Positions 8,287-17,813 of a stretch of 64,000 nucleotides of DNA are shown here, one piece after another. The stretch lies in contig NZ_JNFC01000034.1 of assembly GCF_000756385.1 (NCBI RefSeq), positions 62,001-126,000 of the forward strand. Reading direction: 5' to 3'. The stretch comes from Sphingopyxis sp. LC363 (GTDB lineage: Bacteria; Pseudomonadota; Alphaproteobacteria; Sphingomonadales; Sphingomonadaceae). The notes under the pieces are model-generated. The model made no database searches. It saw only the letters and a program-made list of their open reading frames with translations, and had not been told where the DNA came from. Numbering within the stretch: position 1 is the stretch's first letter; each line of letters opens with the position of its first letter. Both the position numbers and the translations under genes were made by a program.

Positions 8287-9797
8287 ATGATCCTGAAGAC
8301 GCTTCCCCTGTTCGGCCTCTCGATGCTCGCAATGGCTTCGCCCGCCGCGGCGCGCGAATGTGCGCAATCCCCCGGCAAGATACTCGAGCTGTGCGTTTCG
8401 GTCGAAAATGGCGAGGCGCGCTATCAAGTGACGCGCGGCGACGTGACGGTCATCGCGCCGTCGCGCCTCGGGCTGCGCTTCGCGGGCGAGGCCGATCCCC
8501 GCTTCGCGGCAATCGCCGATGCGGAGCGAAGCGCGGTCGATACGACGTGGGAACAGCCGTGGGGCGAACAGCGCCTGATCCGCGACAATCACAACCAGCT
8601 GTCGGTAACGCTCGCGGGCGATACGCCGCTCAACCGGGCGGTCGGCGTGACCTTCCGCCTCTTCGACGATGGCTTCGGTTTCCGTTATGATTATCGCGCG
8701 ATCCCCGCCGGGCAGTCGGTGTCGGTGGTCGCCGACCACAGCCAGTTCCGCACCGTCGGGGCGTATCAGGCCTGGTGGTATGAAGGGTTGGGGCAGGAAC
8801 GCGACGAATATCTCTATAAACAGACCGACGCGCGGCGCGTCACGCTCGCCGAAACCCCGCTGACGCTGAAGGGCGACAACGGACTCTATCTCAGCTTCCA
8901 CGAAGCCGCGCTCGTAGACTTCCCCTCGATGCTGCTTCGGGGCGACGGCGCGGGCACCTATAATGCGTGGCTGATGCCATGGCCCGACGGCATACTTGCG
9001 AAAAAACGGGGCCGTTCACGACACCGTGGCGCACCGTGCTCGTCGGCGAAACGCCCGGCGCGCTCGCCGACAGCCGGATCACGCTCAACCTCAATGAGCC
9101 GAGCAAGGTTCCGGGCATCGGCCAATGGTTCAAGCCCGGCAAATATGTCGGCATCTGGTGGGAAATGCACCTAGAGAAATCGACCTGGGGCAGCGGCCCC
9201 AAACATGGCGCGAACACCGCCAACGTGAAGCGACACATAGACTTCGCTGCCAAATACGGCTTCGAGGGCGTGCTCGTCGAGGGATGGAACGAGGGCTGGG
9301 ACGGTGACTGGATCGCCAATGGCGACAAGTTCAGTTTCACTCGCGCCTATCCCGATTTCGATTTGGCGGAGATCATGCGCTACGGCAAGGCGAAGGGGGT
9401 CAAGCTGATCGGCCAATCGACGCTCGCGACCCAGCTCGCCGAATATGTCGTCATCTATTCGCCGATCCAGATGGCCGCCGACCTCCCCGAAAATTACGAG
9501 GCGCGCCCCGACGCCTTCCGGTTCAGCCGCGACGTCCCTGCCGACTGGGAGCAGTCGAGGACGCTGCAGGGCGCTATCGGCGACGAAGAGACGCGCGAAT
9601 TGCGGCAGCCGCTGGCTTTCCTCGCGCCGGGCGCGCGGTACGAGGCGCAAATCTACGCCGACGGCCCCGCCGCCGACTATCGCAGCAACCCGGGCGCGCT
9701 GACGATCGAGAAACGCATGGTCACCAGCGGCGACACGCTGACATTGCGCCTCGCGCCCGGCGGCGGCACGGCCATCCGGTTCCGCCGCGTGGACTAG
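8287..9797 (+). pseudogene. GH97 glycoside hydrolase, frameshifted and internally deleted
   Basis: Residues 1-26 form a signal peptide. The N-terminal GH97 sandwich follows (VTFRLFDDGFGFRYDY, YNAWLMPWPDG). At the A6 run 9001-9006 the frame breaks; one more A would restore KKTGPFTTPWRTVLVG and the rest reads in that frame to 9797. It includes YVGIWWEMHLEKSTWG and FEGVLVEGWNEGW. After KGVKLIG (about 9412) the text jumps directly to STLATQLAEYVVIYSPIQM, so roughly 150 residues of the catalytic barrel seen in full GH97 enzymes are absent. Two independent lesions make this non-functional. It was probably an alpha-glucosidase or galactosidase of an old glycan locus. Confidence 0.8.
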
Positions 9798-9827
9798 GGT
9801 CGCCGGGACGATCGGCGAATGCCGCTC

Positions 9828-10670
9828 TTACTGAAGCTGGCAGATGTCGAGGATGTTCATGTCGTCATAGTCCTGGTTTTCGCCGGCCATGACCCAGATG
9901 AACGCGTAGGCGCTGGTCCCCACGCCCATGTGGATCGACCAGGGCGGAGAGATCACCGCCTCGCCGTCCGTCATGACGATATGGCGGGGGGCGTCGGCCT
10001 GGCCCATGAAGTGCATCACCCGGTCCTGCTCGGGATCGTCGAGATCGAAGTAGAAATAGATCTCGCTCCGGCGTTCGTGCACATGCGGCGGCATCGTGTT
10101 CCACACGCTTCCCGGCTTGAGGATCGTCAGGCCCATCGCCAGCTGCGCGCTGTCGCACACGCCGGGGATGACGAGCTGGTGAATCGTCCGGTCGTTGGCC
10201 GTCTCCAGGCTGCCGCGCGCGAGCATCTTGGCGTCGGCGAGCGGCAGCTTGCGTGTATCGAAGGCGCGATGCGCGGGGGACGAGGCGAGATAGAAGCGCG
10301 CGCCGTTACCGGAGAAGCGGACGTCTTTCGCGCCCATTGTGACATACAGGCTGTCCTTCGCGCCGAGCACGAACAGCTCACCATCGACGGTCACGGTTCC
10401 TTCGATCCGACCGACATTGACGATGCCGAGTTCGCGCCGCTCAAGGAACGGGTGGCCGGCTGCCGACGCCGGCTCCGATTGGTCGGGTAGTTTGACGCTT
10501 CCGCTATCGACCAGCACGCCGCCGATTACGAGCCGGTCGGCATGCGTATAGTTGAGCACGCACTGGTTGGGACGGAACAGATTCTGGATGAGATAGCGAT
10601 CGCGCAGCTCGTCATTGGACGCGCCCACCATCATGTCGGGATGGGTGGCATAATAGGTTCGATCGAACAT
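9828..10670 (-). CDS. kduI: 5-keto-4-deoxyuronate isomerase (4-deoxy-L-threo-5-hexosulose-uronate ketol-isomerase)
   Basis: 280 residues, the usual KduI length. It opens [25 protein letters not shown] and contains [21 protein letters not shown], and the metal cupin stretch [18 protein letters not shown] (about 196-213), ending [28 protein letters not shown]. KduI interconverts 5-keto-4-deoxyuronate and 2,5-diketo-3-deoxygluconate, made from unsaturated uronates released by polysaccharide lyases and unsaturated glucuronyl hydrolases. It follows the PHP-like gene after a strong hairpin (10727-10762), downstream of the TonB receptor. KduD, KdgK and KdgA are not in the window. Confidence 0.93.
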   Translation of the reverse strand: MFDRTYYATHPDMMVGASNDELRDRYLIQNLFRPNQCVLNYTHADRLVIGGVLVDSGSVKLPDQSEPASAAGHPFLERRELGIVNVGRIEGTVTVDGELFVLGAKDSLYVTMGAKDVRFSGNGARFYLASSPAHRAFDTRKLPLADAKMLARGSLETANDRTIHQLVIPGVCDSAQLAMGLTILKPGSVWNTMPPHVHERRSEIYFYFDLDDPEQDRVMHFMGQADAPRHIVMTDGEAVISPPWSIHMGVGTSAYAFIWVMAGENQDYDDMNILDICQLQ

Positions 10671-10726
10671 GGTTGCTCCAAGAAGGACCGGACCGGCGCG
10701 AGCCCGCTCCGATTCAAAAGGGCCGC

Positions 10727-10762
10727 GTGCAGTCGTCAGAGGGGATGCGCTGACGACTGCAC
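10727..10762 (-). terminator. 13-bp perfect hairpin between the PHP-like gene and kduI
   Basis: GTGCAGTCGTCAG and CTGACGACTGCAC pair without mismatch over 13 bp with a 10-base loop. On the minus strand the stem is followed by GCGGCCCTTTT. It lies 15 bases after the PHP-like stop and 56 bases before the kduI start. It could be a partial terminator or a processing and stability element that sets different expression of the two genes. Confidence 0.5.
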
Positions 10763-10777
10763 GGGCAGGGGGGAGGG

Positions 10778-12934
10778 CTATTTCGTTTTCCGGAAGACGG
10801 GGGGCGTGAACGCGCCGTTCGTCGCGACGTCCCACACTTCGATGCGCGCCCATTTGCGGCCGCTGAGATCGAGGCGCTTCTCGATCGTGCGGCTTCCGAA
10901 AGGGGCGGCGCCGGTGAGGTCGATGCGCTCGCGATAGACCTTGCTGCCGTCGCCGCTGACGATCTCGGCGAAGGCGGGCGGGAAGGTCCATTCGATCTTC
11001 GCACGCACCGTCGTATTCCGCCCAAAGGCGGCTTCCCCGCCGCTCTTCGCGCCGTCGATCGTGAATTCGGGGATCAGTACCTCGCCGGTGGTGGTGAAGA
11101 AGCGCCCCCCGCGCAGCGCGTCGAGCACGCTCTGCCAGCCATCGGAATAGCGCGGCAGCGGCCCGTCGAGGCGGAGATAGTTGATGTTCATATGCGCATA
11201 GAGCTCGCTCTCGTCGGAGAGCTGGAACACATCGACCTCGCCGGGGGTGAACTTGCGTTCGGACGGCTTCGCCGCCCAATTGTTCATGTCGTCGAGCGTG
11301 TCGAGCACGCGCCAGCCGAGGCGCGGCTGCGAATAGTCCACCGGCATATTCTTCCACGCCCCGCCGAGGAAGCGGTCGCTCTTGAAGAAGGGCGTGTCCT
11401 TGTGTTTGTCGGGGAAGCCGAGCGAGCCCTTGATCCGCGGGTGCGCGGTCCACATCAGACCCTTCTCGTCCTGCATCAGCTTCAGGACATCCTCCTGCGA
11501 GCCGACATGATAGATTTTTCCGAGCTTGGGATCATTTTCGACGAAGGGCTGCCCTTCCTTGCGGTCGAGCGTCCAATAGACCGGCTTCGGGAAGAAGCTG
11601 ATCCAGTGCCCGCCGAGATGAACGTTGGGCTCCTCGCCCGGGAGCAGCAACAGCTTGTCGTCCGACAGCCGCGCGGTCTCCGCGTGCATCGTCTTGAGCA
11701 AAGTCAGCCGGTCGCCGGCGCGATCGAGCGCCTCGCGGCCGAGGTGAAGCTCGGCGAGGTGGACGATCTCGACGTTCATGTTCTTGAAGCGTTTGACGAA
11801 CTCGGGCGCCTCGAGCCCGTCGGGCACTGCCGTCGATTGCTGGAAGCGCTGCGTGTTCAGATAGGCTTCGGTGTGCTCGACATGATAGTGGCTGGTGAAG
11901 GTGCGGTGCCCCTCGAGCGCCTTGAAGCGATCGCCGCGGGTATAGGCGAGCGCAGCCTTGGTGACGCTGGCCGCATCGCCGCTGTCAGGCAGCAGGAACA
12001 CGCCCATGTCCTGCATCGTGCCCGGCGGTGCGTTGACCCACGGCACATAGCGCCGGTCGCCCTCGAGCGTCTGGCGCACGCCGAAGCTCGTGCGGCCGTC
12101 GAGGTTGCGATAGTCGTTGCCGTACCAGGCCGAATTGTCGTTGTTGGCATAATCGAGCGGGTAGTAGAATTGGTGCGGCGGCGGGACGATGCCGAGCGAT
12201 CCGCCGGTGGGCCCTTCCGCGACGATCATCCGTGCGCGCACCTTGGGCGAGACTGCGGGTCCCCGCGAAGCATCGCCTTCCTTGCGCACGATCGTATCGC
12301 TGGTGTCGGTGAAGGCGATCGAGCGCCACGGCAAGGCGGCCGAGGATGCGACGCCGAGACCGGCATCGAAGGTGTAGGCGGTGGCCTCGCGCGCGGTCGA
12401 CATCACCATCGCGGCGCGGACAAGCCGTGAGCCGGGGTAGATGGTGAATTCATAGGTGCCTGAGAAGGGCCCGGCAGCGGCGCCGCCGACTATCACCCTG
12501 GTATTGCCGCCCTCCGCCCGCACGCTGATGTCGCTGCGCGCCAGCGTGAGCGGGAAGCTTTCGAACGGGCGCTTGCGGGGGTTGTCGAAAAAGATCGTCC
12601 AGCCCTGCTTGAGGTCGCGCGTGCCGACGGTGACCACGCCGGCGGGATCGACGCCGCCGAGGACCGGTTTGCCGGCGATCGAGACCGCCTCGATCAGCGG
12701 CTTGCCCGGGTCGAGTGACAGGATGAGCTGCGAGCGCTCATCCTGCGCCGATGGCCAGTCGATCGTCACCTTATCCCGCGTTCGCGTGGCGCGGACGCCG
12801 CCGGGCAATGCCTTGCCGGGCTGGTTGAGAACCGTGGCCGCCGTCTGCGCGTGCGCCGCGCCCGCGAGGGCGAAGCTGCCGGCGGTCAAAGCCGTCGCCA
12901 ACCCGAGCGCCGCGAACATCCGTTTTCTGTTCAA
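10778..12934 (-). CDS. Large exported protein with PHP-like (CehA/McbA type) metallohydrolase region
   Basis: 718 residues from a TTG start chosen because AAAGGAGG precedes it at the right spacing; ATG 12919 is the alternative. A signal peptide ends near AGAAHAQ. About residues 340-520 show a PHP-like pattern: FTSHYHVEH, then [29 protein letters not shown] and [13 protein letters not shown], matching the spaced His/Glu motifs of CehA/McbA-type PHP hydrolases. The N-terminal ~330 and C-terminal ~150 residues look like beta domains and I do not recognise them. It lies between the TonB receptor (37 bases upstream) and kduI, so a periplasmic hydrolase acting on an imported uronate-containing compound is plausible but unproven. 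Confidence 0.7.
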   Translation of the reverse strand: MNRKRMFAALGLATALTAGSFALAGAAHAQTAATVLNQPGKALPGGVRATRTRDKVTIDWPSAQDERSQLILSLDPGKPLIEAVSIAGKPVLGGVDPAGVVTVGTRDLKQGWTIFFDNPRKRPFESFPLTLARSDISVRAEGGNTRVIVGGAAAGPFSGTYEFTIYPGSRLVRAAMVMSTAREATAYTFDAGLGVASSAALPWRSIAFTDTSDTIVRKEGDASRGPAVSPKVRARMIVAEGPTGGSLGIVPPPHQFYYPLDYANNDNSAWYGNDYRNLDGRTSFGVRQTLEGDRRYVPWVNAPPGTMQDMGVFLLPDSGDAASVTKAALAYTRGDRFKALEGHRTFTSHYHVEHTEAYLNTQRFQQSTAVPDGLEAPEFVKRFKNMNVEIVHLAELHLGREALDRAGDRLTLLKTMHAETARLSDDKLLLLPGEEPNVHLGGHWISFFPKPVYWTLDRKEGQPFVENDPKLGKIYHVGSQEDVLKLMQDEKGLMWTAHPRIKGSLGFPDKHKDTPFFKSDRFLGGAWKNMPVDYSQPRLGWRVLDTLDDMNNWAAKPSERKFTPGEVDVFQLSDESELYAHMNINYLRLDGPLPRYSDGWQSVLDALRGGRFFTTTGEVLIPEFTIDGAKSGGEAAFGRNTTVRAKIEWTFPPAFAEIVSGDGSKVYRERIDLTGAAPFGSRTIEKRLDLSGRKWARIEVWDVATNGAFTPPVFRKTK

Positions 12935-12971
12935 GTCATCCTCCTTTTTGTTCCGGCATTCACGTTCAGGC

Positions 12972-15731
12972 TCAGAAGTTGAAGCGGACCCCGAGCGAAT
13001 AGGTCGTGTCGTCGTTCCGCACTTCGCGAACGAAATCCTCACGCGATTCGAAGTTGCGCGTCTTCTGGCCCGTGATGTTGGTGCCGGCGAGGCTGACCGT
13101 GATGCCCGGCGCCACGTCGTAGTTCAGGCCGAAGTCGAGCCGCCCCGCAGCGCGGATGCCGTTGAGCCCTACCGGGATCGAAACCGGCCGCAGCGAGAGG
13201 CCGTTGGTGATGTCGCCGTCGAAATATCGCGAGCGATAGGTGTAAATCATCCGCGCCGAAATGCCGTATTTCTCGTAGATCAGGCCGATGTTGTAATTAT
13301 ATTTGGAGACCCCGAGCAGCGGCAGGCCCTGAAGCCGGTCGCCGGGGGTTGTCACCTCGCTGTCGATGACGGTGAAATTTCCCATTATGCCCGCACCGTC
13401 GAGTCCTTCCGGAAGGAAATCGAGGAACAGCTGGCCGCCGACTTCGACGCCCTTGATCTTGGCCGAACCCAGATTGCGGGGGGTCGAGATCACATATTGC
13501 AGGCCGTCGATCGTCCGCACCTCGGTCCCGTTGATGATCCGGTCCGTGATGTCGCGATAAAAGGCGACCGCCGAGACATAGTTGCTGCGGCCGAAATAAT
13601 ATTCGAGCGACGCATCGAAGCTGTCGGCCTTTTGCGGGCGGAGGTCGGGGTTGCCGCCCGATCCCGAATTCTGGATCGTGTTGACGTAGGATACGACATA
13701 GCTGAGGCCCGGATTGAGCTGGCCGAAGCTGGGCCGCGACAGCGTTTTCGAGTAATTGAAGCGCGACTGGAGCCCGCCGCCGAACCGGATGCGGGCGCTG
13801 GCGTTGGGCAGCAGGTCGGTGTCGCTGGTCGAGCGCCGGACGAGTTCGATCCGCGACGTGCCCGTCACCGGATCGGTCACGCGACCCGAACCCGCGATCT
13901 CGCGGTCAGTGCGGGTCAGGCGCGCGCCGACCATGCCGTCGATCGAAATCGTATCGGTCAGCGCGATGTCGTAACCCGCCTGCAGGAAGCCGGCATAGCT
14001 TTTTTCCTGCGCATCATAGTCGCGCGTCGGGTCGAAGGCCGGCGTGTCGGGCGAGATGCCGTACAGCGTCCTGAGCTGTCGCTTGATCGATTCCTGAACC
14101 AGATAGTCGGGGTCGAGCTGCAGGAAGGAGGCGCCGCCGTTCATTTGCGGAACGCCGGGGGCCTGTGAAAGAATATCGCTGGGGAGACCCGCGCCATCGA
14201 GCGGCGTCACAAACGAGCCGCCTGGGGCTGGTGGGCCGCCAAGATATTGCTCGAAGGCGGCCTTGCGTTTCGCAACGCGGACACCCGCCTGGACATAGTC
14301 GAGGACCCCGTCGAAATCATATTTGGCGTCGCTCATTACGGCCCACAAAGTACCTCGGCTGCGGTTGATATTTTCGCTCATGCCGTTGGCGAAGGCGAGG
14401 CCTTCGGGATCGTTCATCGGATTGCCCGGCATCGTCGCCTCAACCTCATGGTCGACGTCGCGGACCAGGACCAGTTCGTCGATGCGCTTGCCGATATCGA
14501 CGCGGAAGCTGTCGTTCCGGTTGGTCGAGGATTCATAGGAGATGTCGGTATTCCAGGTAAGCGCGCCGATTTCCTTGTTGAAGCCCGTGGCGATCACATA
14601 GATGTCGGTGCTCGACTTGTTCGCGACGGTCGCGGTGTAATATTCGATATTGCGAGCCGTATAGCCTGTGGCGTTGCACAGTTCGCGGATCGTGCCGGTG
14701 CCCGTCGGGTTGTCCGGGCTCTGCACATTGCCAGAATAATAGCCGTCGGGGCCGACGGCGAAATCCTCGCAGGTGTCGCCGGCGGTCGCCTCGAGCGAGT
14801 TGCCGGTGAAGGCGCGGAAGGTCGGGCGCGCCTGGAAGACGTCGCCGCGATACCCCGCGAACAGCCCCTCGGCGTAGATTGTCGTGTCGCTGTCGGGCGC
14901 CCATTCGAGCGAGAAATTGGCTTGCGGACGCTCATATTTGCCGAATTCGATGGCGGCGGCGAAGCCGGTGGGCGCGTGCAAATTCTGCGGCGAGCCCGCG
15001 GGGCCCGCGCTCGTGGCGCGTGTCCAGTCGTTCCACGCGATCGGCCGGGCATATTTGTTGCGCTGATAGGATATGCCGACCATCGCCGCGATCTCGCCCT
15101 CACCGGCGTCCCAGCGGTTGGCCACCAGCAGACTCAGCGCCGGATTGATCGTATTCTTCGAACCGGCTTCCTGCAGATAGGTCGCGCGCGCGCTGCCCGC
15201 GATCGTCAGCTCCTTGAAGTCGAGCGCGCGGCGCAGGCGCATGTTGACGCCGCCAGCGACGCCGCCTTCGATCCGTTCGGCCGAATTGGACTTGTAGACA
15301 TCGACCCCCGCAAGGGCTTCGGCCGGGAGATCCTGAAACGAGAAGCCGCGGCCGACGCCGGTGAAAATCTCGCGCCCGTTGAGCGTGGTGACGATGTCGT
15401 CGAGGCCGCGGATGCGGGCGCCGACGATCTCGTTATTACCGCCGACGACGACCTGAACGCCGGGCACGCGCTGGAGCGCCGAGGCCGTGGTCAGGTCGGG
15501 AAGCTTGCCGATATCCTCGGCGACGATCGAATCGACCACGGCGGTCGACTCGCGCTTGATCTCGGCAGCGCGCGAAAGGCTCTGGCGGATGCCGGTGACG
15601 ACGATGTCGCCCGACGTGTCCTGCCCTTCACCCGCAGCCGGATCGGCGGCTGGCGCGGTTTGCGCAATTGCCATGGGTGCACCCGATACGAGTGCCATCA
15701 GCGCCACGGAGGCGCGAAGACTGACCTTCAA
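12972..15731 (-). CDS. TonB-dependent receptor, Caulobacter type
   Basis: 919 residues starting at TTG 15731, with GGGAGAGG just upstream. The signal peptide ends near MAIAQTAP. The TonB box GDIVVTGIRQSL is at about 41-52 and the plug has IGKLPDLTTASALQRVPGVQV and RIRGLDDIVTTLNGRE. The rest is a long beta-barrel with a terminal YSLGVRFNF ending in Phe, as expected for BamA recognition. This subclass in Caulobacter and sphingomonads usually imports oligosaccharides. The gene heads the run with the PHP-like protein and kduI, with the FCD-type GntR regulator just upstream, so the ligand is probably an oligouronide. Confidence 0.93.
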   Translation of the reverse strand: MKVSLRASVALMALVSGAPMAIAQTAPAADPAAGEGQDTSGDIVVTGIRQSLSRAAEIKRESTAVVDSIVAEDIGKLPDLTTASALQRVPGVQVVVGGNNEIVGARIRGLDDIVTTLNGREIFTGVGRGFSFQDLPAEALAGVDVYKSNSAERIEGGVAGGVNMRLRRALDFKELTIAGSARATYLQEAGSKNTINPALSLLVANRWDAGEGEIAAMVGISYQRNKYARPIAWNDWTRATSAGPAGSPQNLHAPTGFAAAIEFGKYERPQANFSLEWAPDSDTTIYAEGLFAGYRGDVFQARPTFRAFTGNSLEATAGDTCEDFAVGPDGYYSGNVQSPDNPTGTGTIRELCNATGYTARNIEYYTATVANKSSTDIYVIATGFNKEIGALTWNTDISYESSTNRNDSFRVDIGKRIDELVLVRDVDHEVEATMPGNPMNDPEGLAFANGMSENINRSRGTLWAVMSDAKYDFDGVLDYVQAGVRVAKRKAAFEQYLGGPPAPGGSFVTPLDGAGLPSDILSQAPGVPQMNGGASFLQLDPDYLVQESIKRQLRTLYGISPDTPAFDPTRDYDAQEKSYAGFLQAGYDIALTDTISIDGMVGARLTRTDREIAGSGRVTDPVTGTSRIELVRRSTSDTDLLPNASARIRFGGGLQSRFNYSKTLSRPSFGQLNPGLSYVVSYVNTIQNSGSGGNPDLRPQKADSFDASLEYYFGRSNYVSAVAFYRDITDRIINGTEVRTIDGLQYVISTPRNLGSAKIKGVEVGGQLFLDFLPEGLDGAGIMGNFTVIDSEVTTPGDRLQGLPLLGVSKYNYNIGLIYEKYGISARMIYTYRSRYFDGDITNGLSLRPVSIPVGLNGIRAAGRLDFGLNYDVAPGITVSLAGTNITGQKTRNFESREDFVREVRNDDTTYSLGVRFNF

Positions 15732-15753
15732 TGGACCTCTCCCTATAAGACAT

Positions 15754-15765
15754 CATACAAGTATG
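15754..15765. promoter_or_regulatory. Candidate GntR operator upstream of the TonB receptor
   Basis: CATAC-AA-GTATG is an inverted repeat with perfect 5-bp arms, 23 bases upstream of the receptor start, in the 109-base gap between the GntR regulator and the receptor. FCD-type GntR regulators bind short dyads of this size. The assignment to the neighbouring regulator is inferred from position. Confidence 0.4.
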
Positions 15766-15840
15766 GCAGATTGATCTTATTATTCTGCCGGACGTAATTC
15801 GGTGCCTGAGTTCTTCTGCAGGTCTGTGTTTTGGTCTGGT

Positions 15841-16641
15841 TCAGCCCGTCGGGCTGTTGGACGACATGAAGTCGTGGAGTTCGCGGTGCCGTTTGAGGCT
15901 GCCGCTCATATGGGTTCGCGCCGCCACCCGCGCGGCGTCCGGATCGCGGTGGATGATGGCGTCGAGGATCGCCTCATGCTCGGCGCTGATCACCGCCTTG
16001 TAGCTGTCGCCGATATAGGCCTGGCCCTGCCGCAGATAGAGCGAGCGCGGTGGAACGAGGCGGACGCCGAGGAAATCGATCAGCTTGGCGTAATAGGTGT
16101 TTTTGCTCGCGCGGGCGATGACGTTGTGGAATTCGACATCGGCCTTGACCGAATCCTCAAGGCCGACTGCGGCCTCGCCAAGAATCCTGATCTGCTGGCG
16201 CATATTCATCACGTCGACCTCGGTGCGCCGCTCGGCCGCCAGCGCAGCCATCTCGGTTTCGACGCAGAGCCTGAGTTCGAGAAGCTGGATCACATCGCTG
16301 AGATTCTCGACCTCGTCGCGCGTGACCTGGAAAGCCTGGTAGCGCGCGGTTTCGCTGACGAAGAGCCCTTTTCCCTGGCGGGCCTCGACCAGTCCCGCCG
16401 CCGCAAGGCGGGCGATCGCTTCGCGAATCACCGTCCGGCTCACGCCGAGCACATCGACGAATTCGGCCTCGGTAGGGAGCTGGGCGCCGGGCGGATGCAC
16501 GCCCGACATGATGCTGGTGCGGATATGCTCGCACGCGGCGTCGACGAGGGACGGCCGCCGCTTGCGAAGCGCCAGCCTGTCGTCATGCACAGCGTTGCTG
16601 CCGCCCTGCCTCACGCGCCCATTCTCCCGTTGCTGGCACAT
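15841..16641 (-). CDS. GntR-family transcriptional regulator, FCD subfamily
   Basis: 266 residues. The winged HTH is at about 32-98: LVDAACEHIRTSIMSGVHPP, then LPTEAEFVDVLGVSRTVIRE and LVEARQGKGLFV. An all-helical FCD domain follows (LLELRLCVETEMAALAAERR, DVEFHNVIARASKN, EHEAILDAIIHRDPDAARVAARTHM) with conserved Asp/His positions that hold a metal in many members. It lies directly upstream of the TonB receptor on the same strand and divergent from the DUF4861 gene. Related regulators respond to uronates or other sugar acids, which fits kduI nearby. No strong ribosome site precedes ATG 16641. Confidence 0.9.
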   Translation of the reverse strand: MCQQRENGRVRQGGSNAVHDDRLALRKRRPSLVDAACEHIRTSIMSGVHPPGAQLPTEAEFVDVLGVSRTVIREAIARLAAAGLVEARQGKGLFVSETARYQAFQVTRDEVENLSDVIQLLELRLCVETEMAALAAERRTEVDVMNMRQQIRILGEAAVGLEDSVKADVEFHNVIARASKNTYYAKLIDFLGVRLVPPRSLYLRQGQAYIGDSYKAVISAEHEAILDAIIHRDPDAARVAARTHMSGSLKRHRELHDFMSSNSPTG

Positions 16642-16676
16642 AATGCACCATATCCGCTTGAGTGTAGCGATTATAA

Positions 16677-16686
16677 GTCATATGAC
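16677..16686. promoter_or_regulatory. Palindrome in the gntR/DUF4861 divergent promoter region
   Basis: GTCATATGAC is a perfect 10-bp palindrome 35 bases upstream of the GntR start, in an AT-rich 183-base gap shared with the divergent DUF4861 gene. It shares the CATA/TATG core with the dyad at 15754-15765, so both may be sites for the same regulator. Confidence 0.4.
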
Positions 16687-16824
16687 AACTTAAATAATTT
16701 CATTTCATTTTAAAAATTTGATCCATCGGGCCCACGAGCCATGGCCGCAAGGGTGCCACATCGTCGCACAGCGTGACATAAGGCGGGTTCGTCGCCCGAT
16801 CGGATCGCTGCCAGGGAGAGAGAT

Positions 16825-17781
16825 ATGACGCGGATTTCGACCATCTGGAAAAAGGGGCGTGCCCCCGCGACAATGGCGTTCTTGCTTGCGGTGGCCCCGG
16901 CGATAGCCGCGGCGACACAAGAGGCGCCGGACATGCCGGCGGTCGCGGGGTCGCTCCCGCCGCCGCCTGACCGCGAGCCCGGGGCCGCGGTGGTCCGCGC
17001 CGACTATCGCTACGACGATCTATTGTGGGAGAATGATCGCACCGCGCACCGGATTTACGGCCATGCGCTCGAAGCGGCGGAACCGCCCTCGGGCTCGGGA
17101 ATCGATTCGTGGGGCAAGAATGTGCGCTGGCCCTTCACCGATCGCCAGCTGCGCAGCGGCGACCAACACAGTTATCGCGGCGAAGGCTTGGACTTCTACA
17201 ATGTCGGTTCGACGCGCGGCGCCGGCGGGCTCGGCATCTGGCACGACAACAAGCTGTGGACGTCGCGCAACTACGTCAGCCACCGCATCCTGTCCGCAAG
17301 CGGGCAGGCGGCCGATTTTATCGTCGATTATGCGCCCTGGCCGGTCGATGTGGATCGCAAGGTCTGGGAGACGCGCCGCTTCACGCTTCCGCTCGGCACG
17401 CATTTTACCCGCATGGTCTCGACCATCTCGTCCGACAGCGACGAACCGCTCCTCGTCGGGATCGGCATCGGCAAGCGGACCACGGGGTCGGGCGCCGGCG
17501 AACTGACGGTGGACCGTGCGAAGGGACTTCTTTCGTGGTGGGGACCCGCGGACGGCGATCATGGCCGGATGGCGATCGCGATCCGGGTCGATCCCGCGAT
17601 GATCGCCGAAATACGCGCCGATGCTGACAATCAGCTCGTCCTGCTACGCGTCGCGCCCGGCAAGCCGTTCGTCTATTTTTCGGGTTCTGCGTGGGACAAG
17701 GGACAGGGCGGCTTTCGCACGCGCCAGGCATGGGATGCCTATGCGGCCGGCGAGAAGCTGGATTTCAGAGTCCCGAGATGA
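16825..17781 (+). CDS. DUF4861 family exported protein
   Basis: 318 residues with a signal peptide ending near AIAAATQ; GGGAGAGAG precedes the ATG. DDLLWENDRTAHRIYGHALE (about 72-91), SGIDSWGKNVRWPFTDRQL and GEGLDFYNVGSTRGAGGLGIW are hallmarks of DUF4861. The family is found in pectin and other uronate polysaccharide loci of Bacteroidetes and Proteobacteria. At 318 residues it is somewhat shorter than many members. It is divergent from the GntR regulator and probably under its control, acting in the periplasm on uronate oligosaccharides. The biochemical activity is not established here. Confidence 0.8.
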   Translation: MTRISTIWKKGRAPATMAFLLAVAPAIAAATQEAPDMPAVAGSLPPPPDREPGAAVVRADYRYDDLLWENDRTAHRIYGHALEAAEPPSGSGIDSWGKNVRWPFTDRQLRSGDQHSYRGEGLDFYNVGSTRGAGGLGIWHDNKLWTSRNYVSHRILSASGQAADFIVDYAPWPVDVDRKVWETRRFTLPLGTHFTRMVSTISSDSDEPLLVGIGIGKRTTGSGAGELTVDRAKGLLSWWGPADGDHGRMAIAIRVDPAMIAEIRADADNQLVLLRVAPGKPFVYFSGSAWDKGQGGFRTRQAWDAYAAGEKLDFRVPR

Positions 17782-17813
17782 TCCCGCAACCGGTCGCTTC
17801 CTGCTGTCGCGCT

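Noticed and set aside
8260-8690. Continuation of the cupin reading frame past 8020 to 8690
   Set aside because: After the frameshift this frame has no homology and runs into the GH97 gene; the true C-terminus is in the next frame.
10671-11453. Upstream extension of kduI (541-codon frame)
   Set aside because: The frame continues through the PHP-like gene in antisense reading order; the KduI family starts at [11 protein letters not shown] (10670).
14247-15797. 516-codon plus-strand ORF opposite the TonB receptor
   Set aside because: Shadow frame of an unambiguous receptor gene.
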